64,000 nucleotides of DNA, from assembly GCF_030463565.1 (NCBI RefSeq), contig NC_134643.1, forward strand, positions 214,200,583 through 214,264,582, given 5' to 3'. This document shows positions 1 to 11,400 of this stretch, piece by piece; the first letter of the stretch is position 1; every line of letters begins with the position of its first letter. The notes beneath the pieces were generated by a model. It was not told where the DNA came from, made no database searches, and was given only the letters and a program-made list of their open reading frames with translations. The translations under genes were made by a program, and so were the position numbers. Source of the DNA: Pelecanus crispus. Its lineage: Eukaryota > Chordata > Aves > Pelecaniformes > Pelecanidae.

Positions 1-1596
1 AATAAAGCAGGCATCTACATCTAAGCTAGCCCTGGGAGCCTCTGTGGGAAAAAAGGAACATGTGGAGCATGAATTGCCTGGTTTGTTTTAGAAGGCCTTT
101 TCACAACACGATGACTCTAATCATAGAAGCCACCATTTCTTTACATTGACCTGAAAGACAAACTAGGTGACCAGATGAAATGTAGTCATCTATATGATAT
201 GTATGTAGTCAACTGAATCCCACAAATGCAAATTAGAGTGAAACTACCAGTCCCTCTATTGTAGGGGTGTCTGTCTGTATACTGTCTGCTACTTTCCCAT
301 GGTTGTTGAGTCTGGCCATATTTTTGTCCTTTAAATGAAAGTCAGTCCTTCTTCCCAGAAGCTTGTAATTCACCTTAAAGCATTACCAGAAATATTTTAT
401 CACCTGCTCTGGTGTTAACACATTTCTTAAAACAACCTCCTAGACAGGAAGAAATGTGAGGGGGAGATCACTCAGGGAACTCTATCAGAAGACTAAGTGG
501 ACTGTGAAGTACTCAAATATATGGTAATTATCAACTTAATAGAGTATGTATTCTGTTCTGATTGGTGGTGGGGAGTCATTTAAACAATTAGAAAGATTCC
601 AATTTGTCAGTACAGCGATCCTAAAATTGCATTTAAAAAATATCATGCCAGGACATTGGGAATCATAAGTACTAAAGAACACACCGTGCACATAATTTTT
701 TTAACAGTTCCTTGATTTTTGTTAATGAAAAACTGGAAGCACAAATATTATTTGAGTTGAGATTTTTTTAAGGGATTAGTGATCTGTGGTTCCTCAGTTA
801 CCCAATGCCTGACAGAAACCACTTTGAAGGTGGCCAGTGCTCAGGACATTGGATGTTCAGCTGTTTCCAAATGTCCAGGCATTTAGAATTAACTCAGTCA
901 GGTTTCCTAAACACTAAGCCATCACTATAAGAAACACTTCAAGAATCTTTGTCCTCTTATTTGCTTGCATTTTTACAAGAGACAGATAGACTGTGGACCT
1001 GCCTGTAAAGACAGATGGAGACAGATGGAAATTCTCTCTGTCCGTGTGCTGAGTTGGACATACGCAAGCTAAATGCTGCTCAGCAGTTGTATAGCTGTAT
1101 TAGCACAGCCGTGTCAACACAGCTACACAACTTCTGGAGCAGAACAGATGAGGCACAGCACTGTGCAAACACAGCCAGTTTCTGGATGGTGTTTGGTGTA
1201 GCCCAGTAAATATGATTTTTTTGCCATTCCTAGTAAAAGGCCACACGCTTTTTACTGACCTGACAGCAAAGGGTGTCAGGATTTGTTTGAGCTTGTCCTG
1301 GCCCAAGCTGATAATTAGTTTGTTTTATTTAACTGGGGTAGGAAATGTCCAGCAGTCAGGTTTGCTTTGGGTTAGCTCTAGTTTATAGTGATAACAAGTA
1401 GATTTTCCATGTAGATTAAATTACCTGTGATCCTAGAAAAAAATAGGGTTTGCAAGAATGCAAACACAGGACAGTACAGGAGGTCCCAGACTGTAAACAC
1501 AAATCCCAGTGGTCAGTCAGTGGTCACTGCAGGCATGCAAGTGTCTAAACCAGTTTAGATATAACAAAGAGACCACAAAAATGAATAACTGAGAAC
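1..1596. other. Intergenic DNA, no gene seen
   Basis: Unique-looking AT-rich sequence. The only open frames are short (64-68 codons) and show no family resemblance. No interspersed repeat was recognised by eye in this stretch. Confidence 0.6.
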
Positions 1597-1601
1597 TAAA
1601 G

Positions 1602-2164
1602 TGTCGTGGTTTAGCCCCAGCCAGCAACTAAGCACCACGCAGCCGCTCGCTCACTCCCCCTGCCCTGGTGGGATGGGGGAGAGAATCGGAGGAGTAAGAG
1701 TGAGAAACACTCCTGGGTTGAGATAAGAACAGTTTAATAATTGAAATAAAGTAAAATAGTAATGATAATACTAACAATAAAATAATAATAATAATATACA
1801 AAGCAAGTGATGCACAATGCAATTGCTCACCACCCGCCGACCGATACCCAGACAGTCCCCGAGCAGCGATCGCTGCTCCCCGGCCAACCCCCCCCCCAGT
1901 TTCTATACTGAGCATGACATTATGTGATATGGAATAGCCCTTTGGTCAGTTTGGATCAACTCTTCTGGCTGTGCCCCCTCCCAGTTTCTTGTGCGCCTGG
2001 CAGAGCATGGGAAGCTGAAAAGTCCTTGACTAGCATAAGCAGTACTTAGCAACAACTGAAAACATCAGCGTGTTATCAACATTCTTCTCCTACTAAATCC
2101 AAAACACAACACTGTGCCTGCTACTAGGAAGAAAATTAACTCTATCCCAGCCGAAACCAGGACA
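1602..2164 (-). mobile_element. Solo LTR of an avian endogenous retrovirus (ERVL-like) with 5-bp TSD
   Basis: A 563-bp element starts TGTC and ends GACA. Its ends are near-perfect inverted repeats (TGTCGTGGTTT against AAACCAGGACA, 10 of 11 positions paired). It is flanked by an exact 5-bp direct repeat, taaag, at 1597-1601 and 2165-2169. The terminal sequences match an LTR type I know to be common in bird genomes. No gag, pol or env sequence lies beside it, so it is a solo LTR, the usual product of LTR-LTR recombination. The 5-bp duplication fits class III (ERVL-like) elements better than 6-bp ERVK, but the exact subfamily needs a repeat library. Minus-strand orientation is inferred from the usual polarity of this LTR and from an ATTAAA-type signal on that strand near 1734-1739. 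An internal A/T-rich simple stretch lies at 1735-1800. Confidence 0.85.
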
Positions 2165-2169
2165 TAAAG

Positions 2170-5100
2170 AAAAGAAAGTCTATGTAATGCAGGCTGTATT
2201 AAGAAAATAGACAAACAAAAACCCAAACTGACCCCAAAACAGAGGAGGAAGGGACCTCCAGCCATCAAACTCCTCCTGGGTGAGAACTGAGGACACTGGT
2301 GGCTGCTGACACCCCCTCCAGCCCCTCTGCTCTCAGCCCCAGGACCCAGAGGGACACTGGAAGGATGGTGTAACACCAGAGAAAAGGGAGCGATATTTTA
2401 ATTTTGCAGTTAATAGGATTTGGGGCTTAACGCTGGACTTCTTTGTAGCCGCCCTGTAACCTGGGAAGAAAGATGCTGCCTTTTTGCCCCAAAACATATT
2501 CACCGTAAGAGTCATTTCACTTCATTTTAGATATTCACAGTGTAGACATCTACATTTGATCTAGTCATCCTGGGCTCCCATTATAGTCACTGGAGTGAAA
2601 TAGGTACTTTTAAGGCATGAATTATCCGATCTGTTTTAGATGTCTGCTTTAGGCTGCCAGGAATTGCACCCTAGAATAGTTCATTTCCCTCCATTGACTA
2701 TGAAAGGGCTGAAGGCAACTAATTCAGAGAGGGACAGTTACAAGGACTTTTACCTGTGAGAATACCATTCCGGCCTTCTGTGTTCATGCAATATCCCTGT
2801 CTTCTTTATTTACAGATTATTTCAATGCGTAATTACTCATTGGACTGAAACCCCTTAGAAAGCATGGGCCTAGGATTTAATTATAAAACAACACCGTCAG
2901 AAGTACAGATCATTCATTTGGAAGGAATTTGCATTGTACCAATAATGATAACAACAGAACTAATAAACAAAGGCCATAATTTCAAAGGTATTGCTGGTTT
3001 CAGAAGAAATAGATGGGAACTATAGAAAATCAACACTTTTCCAGGAGGTAATTCAGCATCTTCCTGAATTAGGGTCTTATAAATTAGGAAGCTCAGCTAC
3101 AAGGATCATAACTTCAAAAGCAAAGACACAGCTATAAGAGCAGAGGGAGAGCTCTGGCAGAGAGTCCCATAGGAAGCAAGGAGGATTTGACCCATTTCAT
3201 CCCTATTTTCCGCTAACCGGCACGTTGTTAGGGCATCATAGAGGGCAGGACTACCGCGAGCTTGGGGCTTCCCAGCAGAGAGCTCTTTCCTGATCCCCCG
3301 GCAGTGCGGCCACCTCCTGCCTCATCGCTGGGCTCAGCCTGAGAAAGGAACCAGCCCTGTGAGACACCAGTTACCGCGCTGGTCTCCGGACCAGACAACT
3401 CAGCTCTGTGCACATGTATAGCTCCATAAATGACAACAATACTAACAATTTACTAACTTCTGGTAAAGACCAGCTTCTTGGGAATTGCTGATACCTCTGT
3501 TTCTATGGGAAATAAATCTCTCTGGAAGCTTTGCTCTGCTACTTTCTGAGCTCGTGCAAGTGCTGCTGAGATTCCTAATTGCAAATTAGACTTTTGACAG
3601 GGGAAGGCAGAGCAGACGGATTGAAATAGCCTTAAAGTGCTTTTCTCTTCCCGATGGCAGAAGAGTTCATAATCCAGACAAATTAACTGATTGTAACAAA
3701 CAGCATTAAGGCAGCACTGTGCAATGTTGTGTCTGGCAGCTGGTGGCCAGGCACTAGAACATACTTAACCAATTAGCACAGTCCCCTGTGCTGGCCAAAA
3801 TGCACATTAAGAACAACTGAGATGTGATCTGAGACACTGTGTGGTCCACATACAGCAGCTTTACCAGGTGGGCCAGAAAAGTGAGATTCTCAGTGGATGA
3901 GTTAGCTGGGGCTGTAATAAACCTGAATCTGCTGGAAGTCAGTCTTTGCATATCTTATTGGCTGAACCACTCCAGGTTTAGCTGAGCTGTCTTTTCGTGG
4001 CTTTATAACATTTCAAGGAGATTTTAGAGTCATTTTGTGATTACTGATCCCTTTCTATACTTAAAAAAAAAAAAAATAGGCTGCAGATCTTTCAGAATAT
4101 TCTTTATTCTTAACCATAATAGTTACACTTATGGAATAATTATTCTTGGTACTTGTACAGTACCTTCTTTCAGCTTTCGTAACAAGTTCTAAACATTAAT
4201 GAGTTACAGGCTTAATTTTCAAACTCAGCTTCAGGGACTCAGCAGTCCTAAAAAAATACAGTCATTTGTCTGTGTTCTCTAGCTACAGATTTAGGTACTT
4301 AACTCTAGTCACTCGTATCTGAAAACATAAGCTGCGGAGACTTGAAGGAGAGATGGGAAGAGATCTCATGACACTTAGTCATGTATCTTCCCCAAAAGAC
4401 CGTGTTTCATCTTATGCCTCAATGATGTGAGGGAAACAATTTTTTTTCTAATATAGCATGGGAATACTGGCTTGCTAACACCCAGACAGTACAGTGTGGA
4501 CGATGGAGAATCTGGGGATCTCACAGCAGTATTTTCTCTCCTTGATTACCCATGGCTTGGGAAGATGGGCTGTCTTGGATTTCTACCTGTTCTCAAGGAA
4601 AGAACTCAGAGTGGCAATGACATTGTTAAAATCAGTGTCTATTCACTGAGCACATTAGTTTAATTTCAGTTCCAAGTTAATGAACCTTATTTTTCAGGCA
4701 CAGACTCATGATTCATTCTGAATGCTTTTGCTGCCTAGATATCCCTGTACTTACCTAGTCAGTGTGACCCCACTATCCAAACACCTCAGAGTTATTAATG
4801 AACTATGTTTTCACAACAGCTATAAGGAACAGCAGTGAAATGCATGCCCTTCACAGAAAAAAAAAGGAAATTAGAATGCTGAAATCCTAATTTCCCTGAT
4901 TGTCAATGCCTTGAACCTGGAACACTTTGCATTTCCTCTTAAATCAAAAGGATTCTACCTGATTTTAGTTGTGCACATTACAGTAAGGTGACTCATGCCC
5001 TAGAAATGCCTTTTTCTTGTTTCCATCAACTAGAAAGGGAGCCTGGGCAGATCAGCTCAGAAAAAAAGAATCTCTGCAGGGTAGGTGCTTGGAGTTAGGT

Positions 5101-7440
5101 TAAAAAAAATCCCAGTCAGGGAGTGGGAGAGAGGCTGCAGCATTGCGCTACACATGCAGTAGCAGACAGGAGGCAATCAAAAGCGTGAGACATCACAGGT
5201 TTTGGGAGAACTCCCAAAAGAAACTCTCCAGAGTATTCTGGCCTATTTACATATTGTACTACCCTGAAATTAAGAGGGGGAAAAAAAAAAAAAAGCTCTG
5301 ATCAAACATCACTGAAATGCTCTCCCTTAGCAGTTTGGCTTCGGTTTTCAGCTGTGTAAAAGAGAAAGTAATCTGATCTCACTTTCTAAACAAAATATTA
5401 GGTCAAAAATAGAAGTAGAGGCAGAAGGAGGTGAGGTTCATGAGTTCTGAGCTATCCATTTGAATCGGAAGACTGCACTCAATTACTTTACTAAAAATAT
5501 CTTCACTAAAGCTATTTAACATTTCTGTTGTTTTGAGTGTTTAGCTAGAAAGCAAAATACTTCAAGTCTGTTTTGAACTTACCTTATGGGCTAACTTTAA
5601 AGCAGTAGAAAACAATACGCAATAAATTGCTTTCCCATAACAAAACAAGTTTACTGATGCTTACCAGATGCCTGCCTCTGACTAAATTCAAAAGCATCCA
5701 ATATAATGGGTTAACTCTGATTTAGCCTTCATTTCACAGACCAATACACCAGCCATTGGACTGGACGGAGTTTGAGATGGACATTGTCTTACTTACATAA
5801 CAAAAACATCTACTGTTATTGCTGAAACTGCTAAAGTCCAAATAATACCTTCAAATGACTGAGGAGGGACTTGATCCTTCTGTGTCTCACTGCTCCTACT
5901 ATCTAGCTGAGGATCTTCATGTTCTGTCCCCTTCTAAATCAGGGAGCAGCAGATTCTTTTTGCTCTTTCCCAGCCATCTGCCTCCACAGTATATTCATTA
6001 CTATGCTGCTTAAAACCATATGTAAAACTTGTTGTTATTCCCTGCATATTGTGTTGCCGTATCAATACTTTTACTTCTTTCTTTTCCACGTTCCCCCGAG
6101 TTTAGCTAATACTGACATCTCATCAAGATTTGAGCCTATGAACACCGTAATTCAGGGTACTGCTTTGCAAACTGATGATACAATATTCATGTAGGTGGTG
6201 GTCATTTACCCAGAGTGGGCTCAGTGCAAGGCAGAGGTTAGGTTTAGGCAACACAAAGCCTTCAAATGCCTCAGGAGCTGGTCTCACAAAGCGAGTTACC
6301 TGCTGTTCTTTTTAGCTTTTCCATATGCAGAGGTCAATACTTTTGTAGAGATTATCCGTTTAAATCAATGTCAGCTGACTTATACTCAGATCGGCTTACA
6401 CAAAGTCTGATGGTATTTGAAGCTGTGGGAGGAATGTGTGTAAGCAGGGAATCCCATGCTGCAAGTTGACCATTAGTGTACATCCAGGCTCTGTTAAAGC
6501 ATTTTGCAGCTTCTTTAGCATCTACATATGACACGACAGCGGATTTACAACATGCTGTGACAGCCCCTTCAGCAGGACAGTGCCATTAATCTCCATATAG
6601 ACTACTGAGATCAGCACTGATCTCATGTTTGGATCCCCTAATCCAGGACCCTGTGCCCAGCAGGACCCCTCGCTGCGTTAGCTTGTTCCAGAGGCAGAGG
6701 ACTTGATCTCAGCCTGGGCTCTCTTAACTCACATTTAATCACACTACTTTTCACAGTTCCTCTGCAAGCATTGTAATGTAGTGACTGAAGACACATCAAG
6801 CATTTAAGTACATGATTAACCTAAAGTGCTTGAATAGAATTGTTGACTTCAGCAGGGCTGCTTGTATACTTAGAGTTAAAAATGTGCTCAAGTGCTTCAC
6901 AGATCAGTTAATTATCATTAAATACATGCAACAAACAGAAACACGGAGATGACAACCAGAGAAGCACTGCAGAATACATCTTCTGGAGCAGTAATAGCAA
7001 ATCTGTTTTTTAGGTGCATCCTTAAAGTACATATATTCAGCCAAGAGGATATTTGATTTTTATAGAAGAACATGACAGACTCAACATGCAAAAGAGGAAT
7101 ACAGTTAAGCTGCTTCCAAGATGTGCCTGTTTCCTATAGAATGAATGAAATTCTGTATTAAACGTGTGCCAATAGTAAATTACAGAATATTGAAAACTTG
7201 TTAAGGAGAGGAGCTAGTCATTGCTGCCCCCCCTCACACAATACAGAATCACATTTTGTGTATTTGGGGGGGAAAAAAAAAAAAAAAGAAAAAAAAAGTC
7301 TGATGTTTTGCAAACCAGTCTGCTGTTTTGTTAGGTTTTTTTGGTTTTTCCCCTGGGAAGTATCGGAAGGGACCCTTGCTGGGGTCCTGTTCAAGGTCCT
7401 AAGGACACTCTTCCTCAGGCCTGCCTTGCCGTTTGCGGTC
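2170..7440. other. Intergenic DNA, no gene seen
   Basis: About 5.3 kb with only short unremarkable open frames (61-91 codons) and small A tracts (4062, 4857, 5279, 7270). No recognised gene or repeat family. Confidence 0.55.
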
Positions 7441-7442
7441 AC

Positions 7443-8236
7443 CCCCTGGGATGCTGCGGGTCAGGGCTGCGGGGCTGCCGGCCCGGGGCTGCGGGGCTGC
7501 GGGGCTGCCGGCCCGGGGCTGCGGAGCTGCTGGCCCGGGGCTGCGGGGCTGCTGGCCCGGGGCTGAGTGGCTGCCGGGGCTGCCGGCCCGGGGCTGCGGG
7601 GCTGCCGGCCCGGGGCTGAGGGGCTGCGGAGCTGCTGGCCCGGGGCTGCTGGCCCGGGGCTGCGGGGCTGCCGGCCCGGGGCTGCTGGCCCGGGGCTGAG
7701 GAGCTGCTGGCCCGGGGCTGCGGGGCTGCTGGCCCGGGGCTGCGGGGCTGCGGAGCTGCTGGCCCGGGGCTGCTGGCCCGGGGCTGCGGGGCTGCGGGGC
7801 TCGGAGCTGCTGGCCCGGGGCTGCGGGGCTGCGGAGCTGCCGGCCCGGGGCTGCGGGGCTGCGGGGCTCGGAGCTGCTGGCCCGGGGCTGCGGGGCTGCG
7901 GAGCTGCCGGCCCGGGGCTGCGGGGCTGCGGGGCTCGGAGCTGCTGGCCCGGGGCTGCGGGGCTGCGGGGCTCGGAGCTGCTGGCCCGGGGCTGAGGGGC
8001 TCGGAGCTGCTGGCCCGGGGCTGCGGGGCTGAGGGGCTGCGGGGCTGCCGGCCCGGGGCTGCGGGGCTGCGGAGCTGCCGGCCCGGGGCTGCGGGGCTGC
8101 GGGGCTCGGAGCTGCTGGCCCGGGGCTGAGGGGCTCGGAGCTGCCGGCCCGGGGCTGAGGGGCTGCGGGGCTGCCGGCCCGGGGCTGCGGGGCTGCGGGG
8201 CTCGGAGCTGCTGGCCCGGGGCTGCGGGGCTGCGCG
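7443..8236. repeat. GC-rich minisatellite with nested higher-order repeats
   Basis: Nearly 800 bp built from short blocks of the type GGGGCTGC, GCCGGCCC or GCTGGCCC, and GGGGCTCGGAGC, shuffled into longer units. A higher-order unit of 67 bp is visible where GGGGCTCGG recurs at about 7797, 7864 and 7931. The plus strand is strongly G-rich with many GGGG runs. The array is open in several reading frames only because it lacks A/T-rich stop codons. The long glycine/alanine/cysteine-rich open frames across it are therefore not genes. Confidence 0.9.
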
Positions 8237-8275
8237 CGGCCGGTCCCCGCGGCGCTAGGCGGGGAGCGCGGGGCA

Positions 8276-8294
8276 GCAGCGCCCCCTGCAGGCC
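8276..8294 (-). promoter_or_regulatory. Candidate CTCF site
   Basis: The minus strand reads CCTGCAGGGGGCGCT, a close match to the CTCF core (CCANYAGRKGGCR). It lies in the unique GC-rich flank of the minisatellite. This is a motif match only. Confidence 0.45.
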
Positions 8295-8422
8295 CCGGCC
8301 GGGCGGCCCGCGGAGCTGGCGGCCCCGCGCGGGGGGTCGGGGGCGTTTTGAAATGGGGTGGCCGAAAGTCGCCAGGCTGGCCTGGGGCCGTGCCGGAGCG
8401 GAGGCACTGCTCTTGGCAGGCT

Positions 8423-11400
8423 TTTGATTAATGCCGCGTGCGGTGGCAGCGATGATTTTCTGTGCATTTCCATTGCTTATTCTCCTTGAAAAGTAACAAG
8501 AAAGGGCGAGTTTGGCTCACTGTTCCTCATCCCTGTACTGACGACTGCAAACCATTTCCAGCATGGATTAAATTATGCGGGGGGAGGCAGGAAGGGAGGC
8601 TAAGAGGGAGACGTGCGATGCCATACACTCTGCGTGATTTGCAATTGAGATTCTGTTGTATTGATTACTGCACAATCCGGGGGAGGCGGGGAAAGCAGCT
8701 GGCAGGTCTCCGACTCCAAATATTTCCAAAATGATTATACATTTTATTAATCAAGGTCAAAGTAACCTCATTTGGCCAGTATTAATAAAAACATAGGGTA
8801 TATGTTAACTAAAAATCACTTCAGCAAGGAAAATTGAGATACATTAAAATTCGGTGGAGTGCAGTTTGCAGTGTGTGGGTTTCAGGTGCCATCTACTGGG
8901 CAAATCTCATGCTAGAAAATGGCAAGTACACCGTCACTCCTGGGCTTGCATTCTCCCCTTTTCCTCCCTCGGCAGTTTTCCCACAGTGGTTCAAGCTCAG
9001 GAAACCTTTTAAATGCGTTTCACTTTGGCTTGAGAAGTCAGAAGGATTTGTGCAGTACTCAAGTGCTTTGCTTTGCTGAACTGGGGGACAGACCTTCCCC
9101 TGACAGTGGATTAGAGCTTTAATGTAAAAATGCTTGCACAAATTTCTCTATAGATGCTGAATAGAAAGGCATTTTGCAATAGAAGTACAGCTCAGAGCAC
9201 AAACGTGATTCATGTCAGGAAAACCACTCCTGAGCACCTAAAAAAAAAAATGTCATCTTGAAACAGGATATATTGTGCAGCAAGGCCAAATAACTACTCA
9301 AAGTCACATTACTTGGGAGTATCAAAAAAAAAAAAAAGCCAAAAGGAAACACTAATTTATCATAATTTTGGCTCATAGCATGAGCTATGCACTGCAAGTG
9401 CACTGCAGTCAGTGGGAGTCTTTCTACCCACTCCCCAGGCTTTGGACTGGAGTCAGAGTGACTGCCCTATCAGGCTTTTCTGAGTAAATATCTTTCACAT
9501 TTGATGACTTTGAGTCTGTTTTCCAATTACTTTGTTTCAGCACTGCACCAGAACTAAAAAGGATCAATCCATTAAATAAAGCAAGAGTCCTAAAGTGCTG
9601 GGGCACTCCCAGCACACAGCCCTAATTCAAGCAAGCAGTTCCCTTCAGGACAAAGCGTAAACAGAACTGGCTTTTTGGATCCTGGGCTAATAAAACCCCA
9701 GATTATTCTGCAAATTCAGCAGTCTTTTGTGAGCTACAGTTCTAGTTTTCAGGCGTCTTCTCTGTTTCTTTGATCTGATGCAAAAGCTACCATGCAGTTT
9801 AAATTAATTTGTCTTATATTGCATCAGATTATGAGTACACATATGGCCATTTTCTCTCTCCTTCCCCTTCTCCATCTCCCTCTCTCTCTCTAACTCATCT
9901 CCCAAGGCTGTAGATTTATAGACAAACAATCAGATTTCTTTGTTGGTTTTTTTTTTTTCCCCAGTGTTGTTTCATTTTAAAAGGAGCAGTGGGAATTGGC
10001 CTACTTAATGAGAGAAACGTTGAAACTTTTTGTAAATAAATCTTATTTCAAACTGTGAGGAATAGACAAAACCTAAAAAATATTACAAACCCCCTTAAAT
10101 CTGAACAAAAAGGTTAACTAAAATGACACAGGCTGATGCAAGGTACAAACCACTTTATTTGGGTAATTTTGAATGTGTGATTTCTAATAAATTTTGTAAT
10201 ACGTTGTCAATAACAAAATTCAAACAAAATTATTCTGAAACATAAGACAGGGCTTTCTCAATTTTGAAAATATTAAATTAATATCTTGGTAATTTTGAAA
10301 AATGCTCTGAGCAATTTTTAAGTTCAGAAGGTAATTTCAACTAACCCATTTCTATGAAAAGTTTTGTACAAAAAGATCTCTCTTTTTTGATAAACCCATT
10401 TATTAAATAGTTCCCAAACCACTCCATTTATTTAGTAACTACTGCTTTTTCATCAAATCAGAATAAAAGAGCAAACCCAGCAAGACAGCAATTTCCTGAG
10501 ACCATACTGGATAAATACAGAAATCCAGCTCTGTTCCAAAATATAATCAGTATTACATAATCTGCAGTAAGTGCACCAGATAAAGATAAATCAAGCACCT
10601 GTCAACTAATGAGGAAGGGTTGTCATTAAATTATCCCATAGTAACACTCCTTTCTCCTTTCCTCAAAAATCACTTTTAAAAATTTGCTTTAAATGCCTAT
10701 TTTAAAAGACTGCTGTTATAAAAATACAACTTCCCACGCTAAAAACTCTCTTCAAATTCTTTCTCTAGAACCACATTCTAACCAGAAAGCAATAAAACTG
10801 CATACATTGTGAAAGATAAAAATACTTTATGATAGCAATTAAGAAAAGGGCTTGTTCTGGGTCAGTTGTTCTCTGTCTGTTGACACAGCAGAGGCAGCCT
10901 AGGCGAAGACTTGCCAGATGCCTCTGAATGCCTGTCACAGGGGAGGAGGACACAGTCCCAAACTTTGAAGTTCATGGGAGTTCTGGCCCCAGTCAATGGG
11001 TCGGGTGTTTACCGGCAATGGGACCTATCTGTTTTGCAACGTTGCTTTCAAGTCAAGCAGTACAGCCCCCCACCCTCAGTTACCCACCCCTAATCATAGG
11101 TAAATGTGCAAGGGAACCAACTTTATTTTCTTGCTCATCATTCTCCAGGACTTCTCTTTTTCCCTCTCCACAGCTTCCTTTTGCACCCTGGTTTAGGGCC
11201 CAGAGCCTGCAACCTCTGCTGTGCAATACCCAGTGCATGCTAGAAAACCTGCACCCTACAACAATCTTACTATGCTGTATTGCTATGAAATACCCGTCAT
11301 TCCTGTTTCCACCACCATTGGTCACCAAGGTCCTTCTGCTTCCTTGGTCTCCTCACCATGCAAAGACTTCCCAAATTACCACTTGCTTATTCTGGGGTGG

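Larger units (their letters stand above)
7440..8420. promoter_or_regulatory. CpG-rich block, minisatellite plus unique GC-rich flank
   Basis: The minisatellite runs into about 115 bp of unique, very CpG-rich sequence (8230-8345), then returns to ordinary composition. This satisfies a CpG-island appearance by eye. No gene start, TATA box or coding exon can be tied to it. It could be a promoter of an unannotated noncoding transcript or simply a GC-biased repeat. Base composition alone cannot separate these. Confidence 0.4.

Noticed and set aside
7198-7995. Several open frames of 88-142 codons over the GC-rich repeat
   Set aside because: They are Gly/Ala/Cys/Pro repeats produced by the minisatellite, open in several frames at once, with no domain or splice context.
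7443-8236. Regularly spaced repeats suggestive of a CRISPR array
   Set aside because: Blocks of variable length abut without unique spacers, and the DNA is vertebrate. It is a minisatellite.
9370-9416. Overlapping short palindromes and a repeated TGCACTGCA
   Set aside because: Arms are short (6-9 bp) and irregular, within chance for this length.
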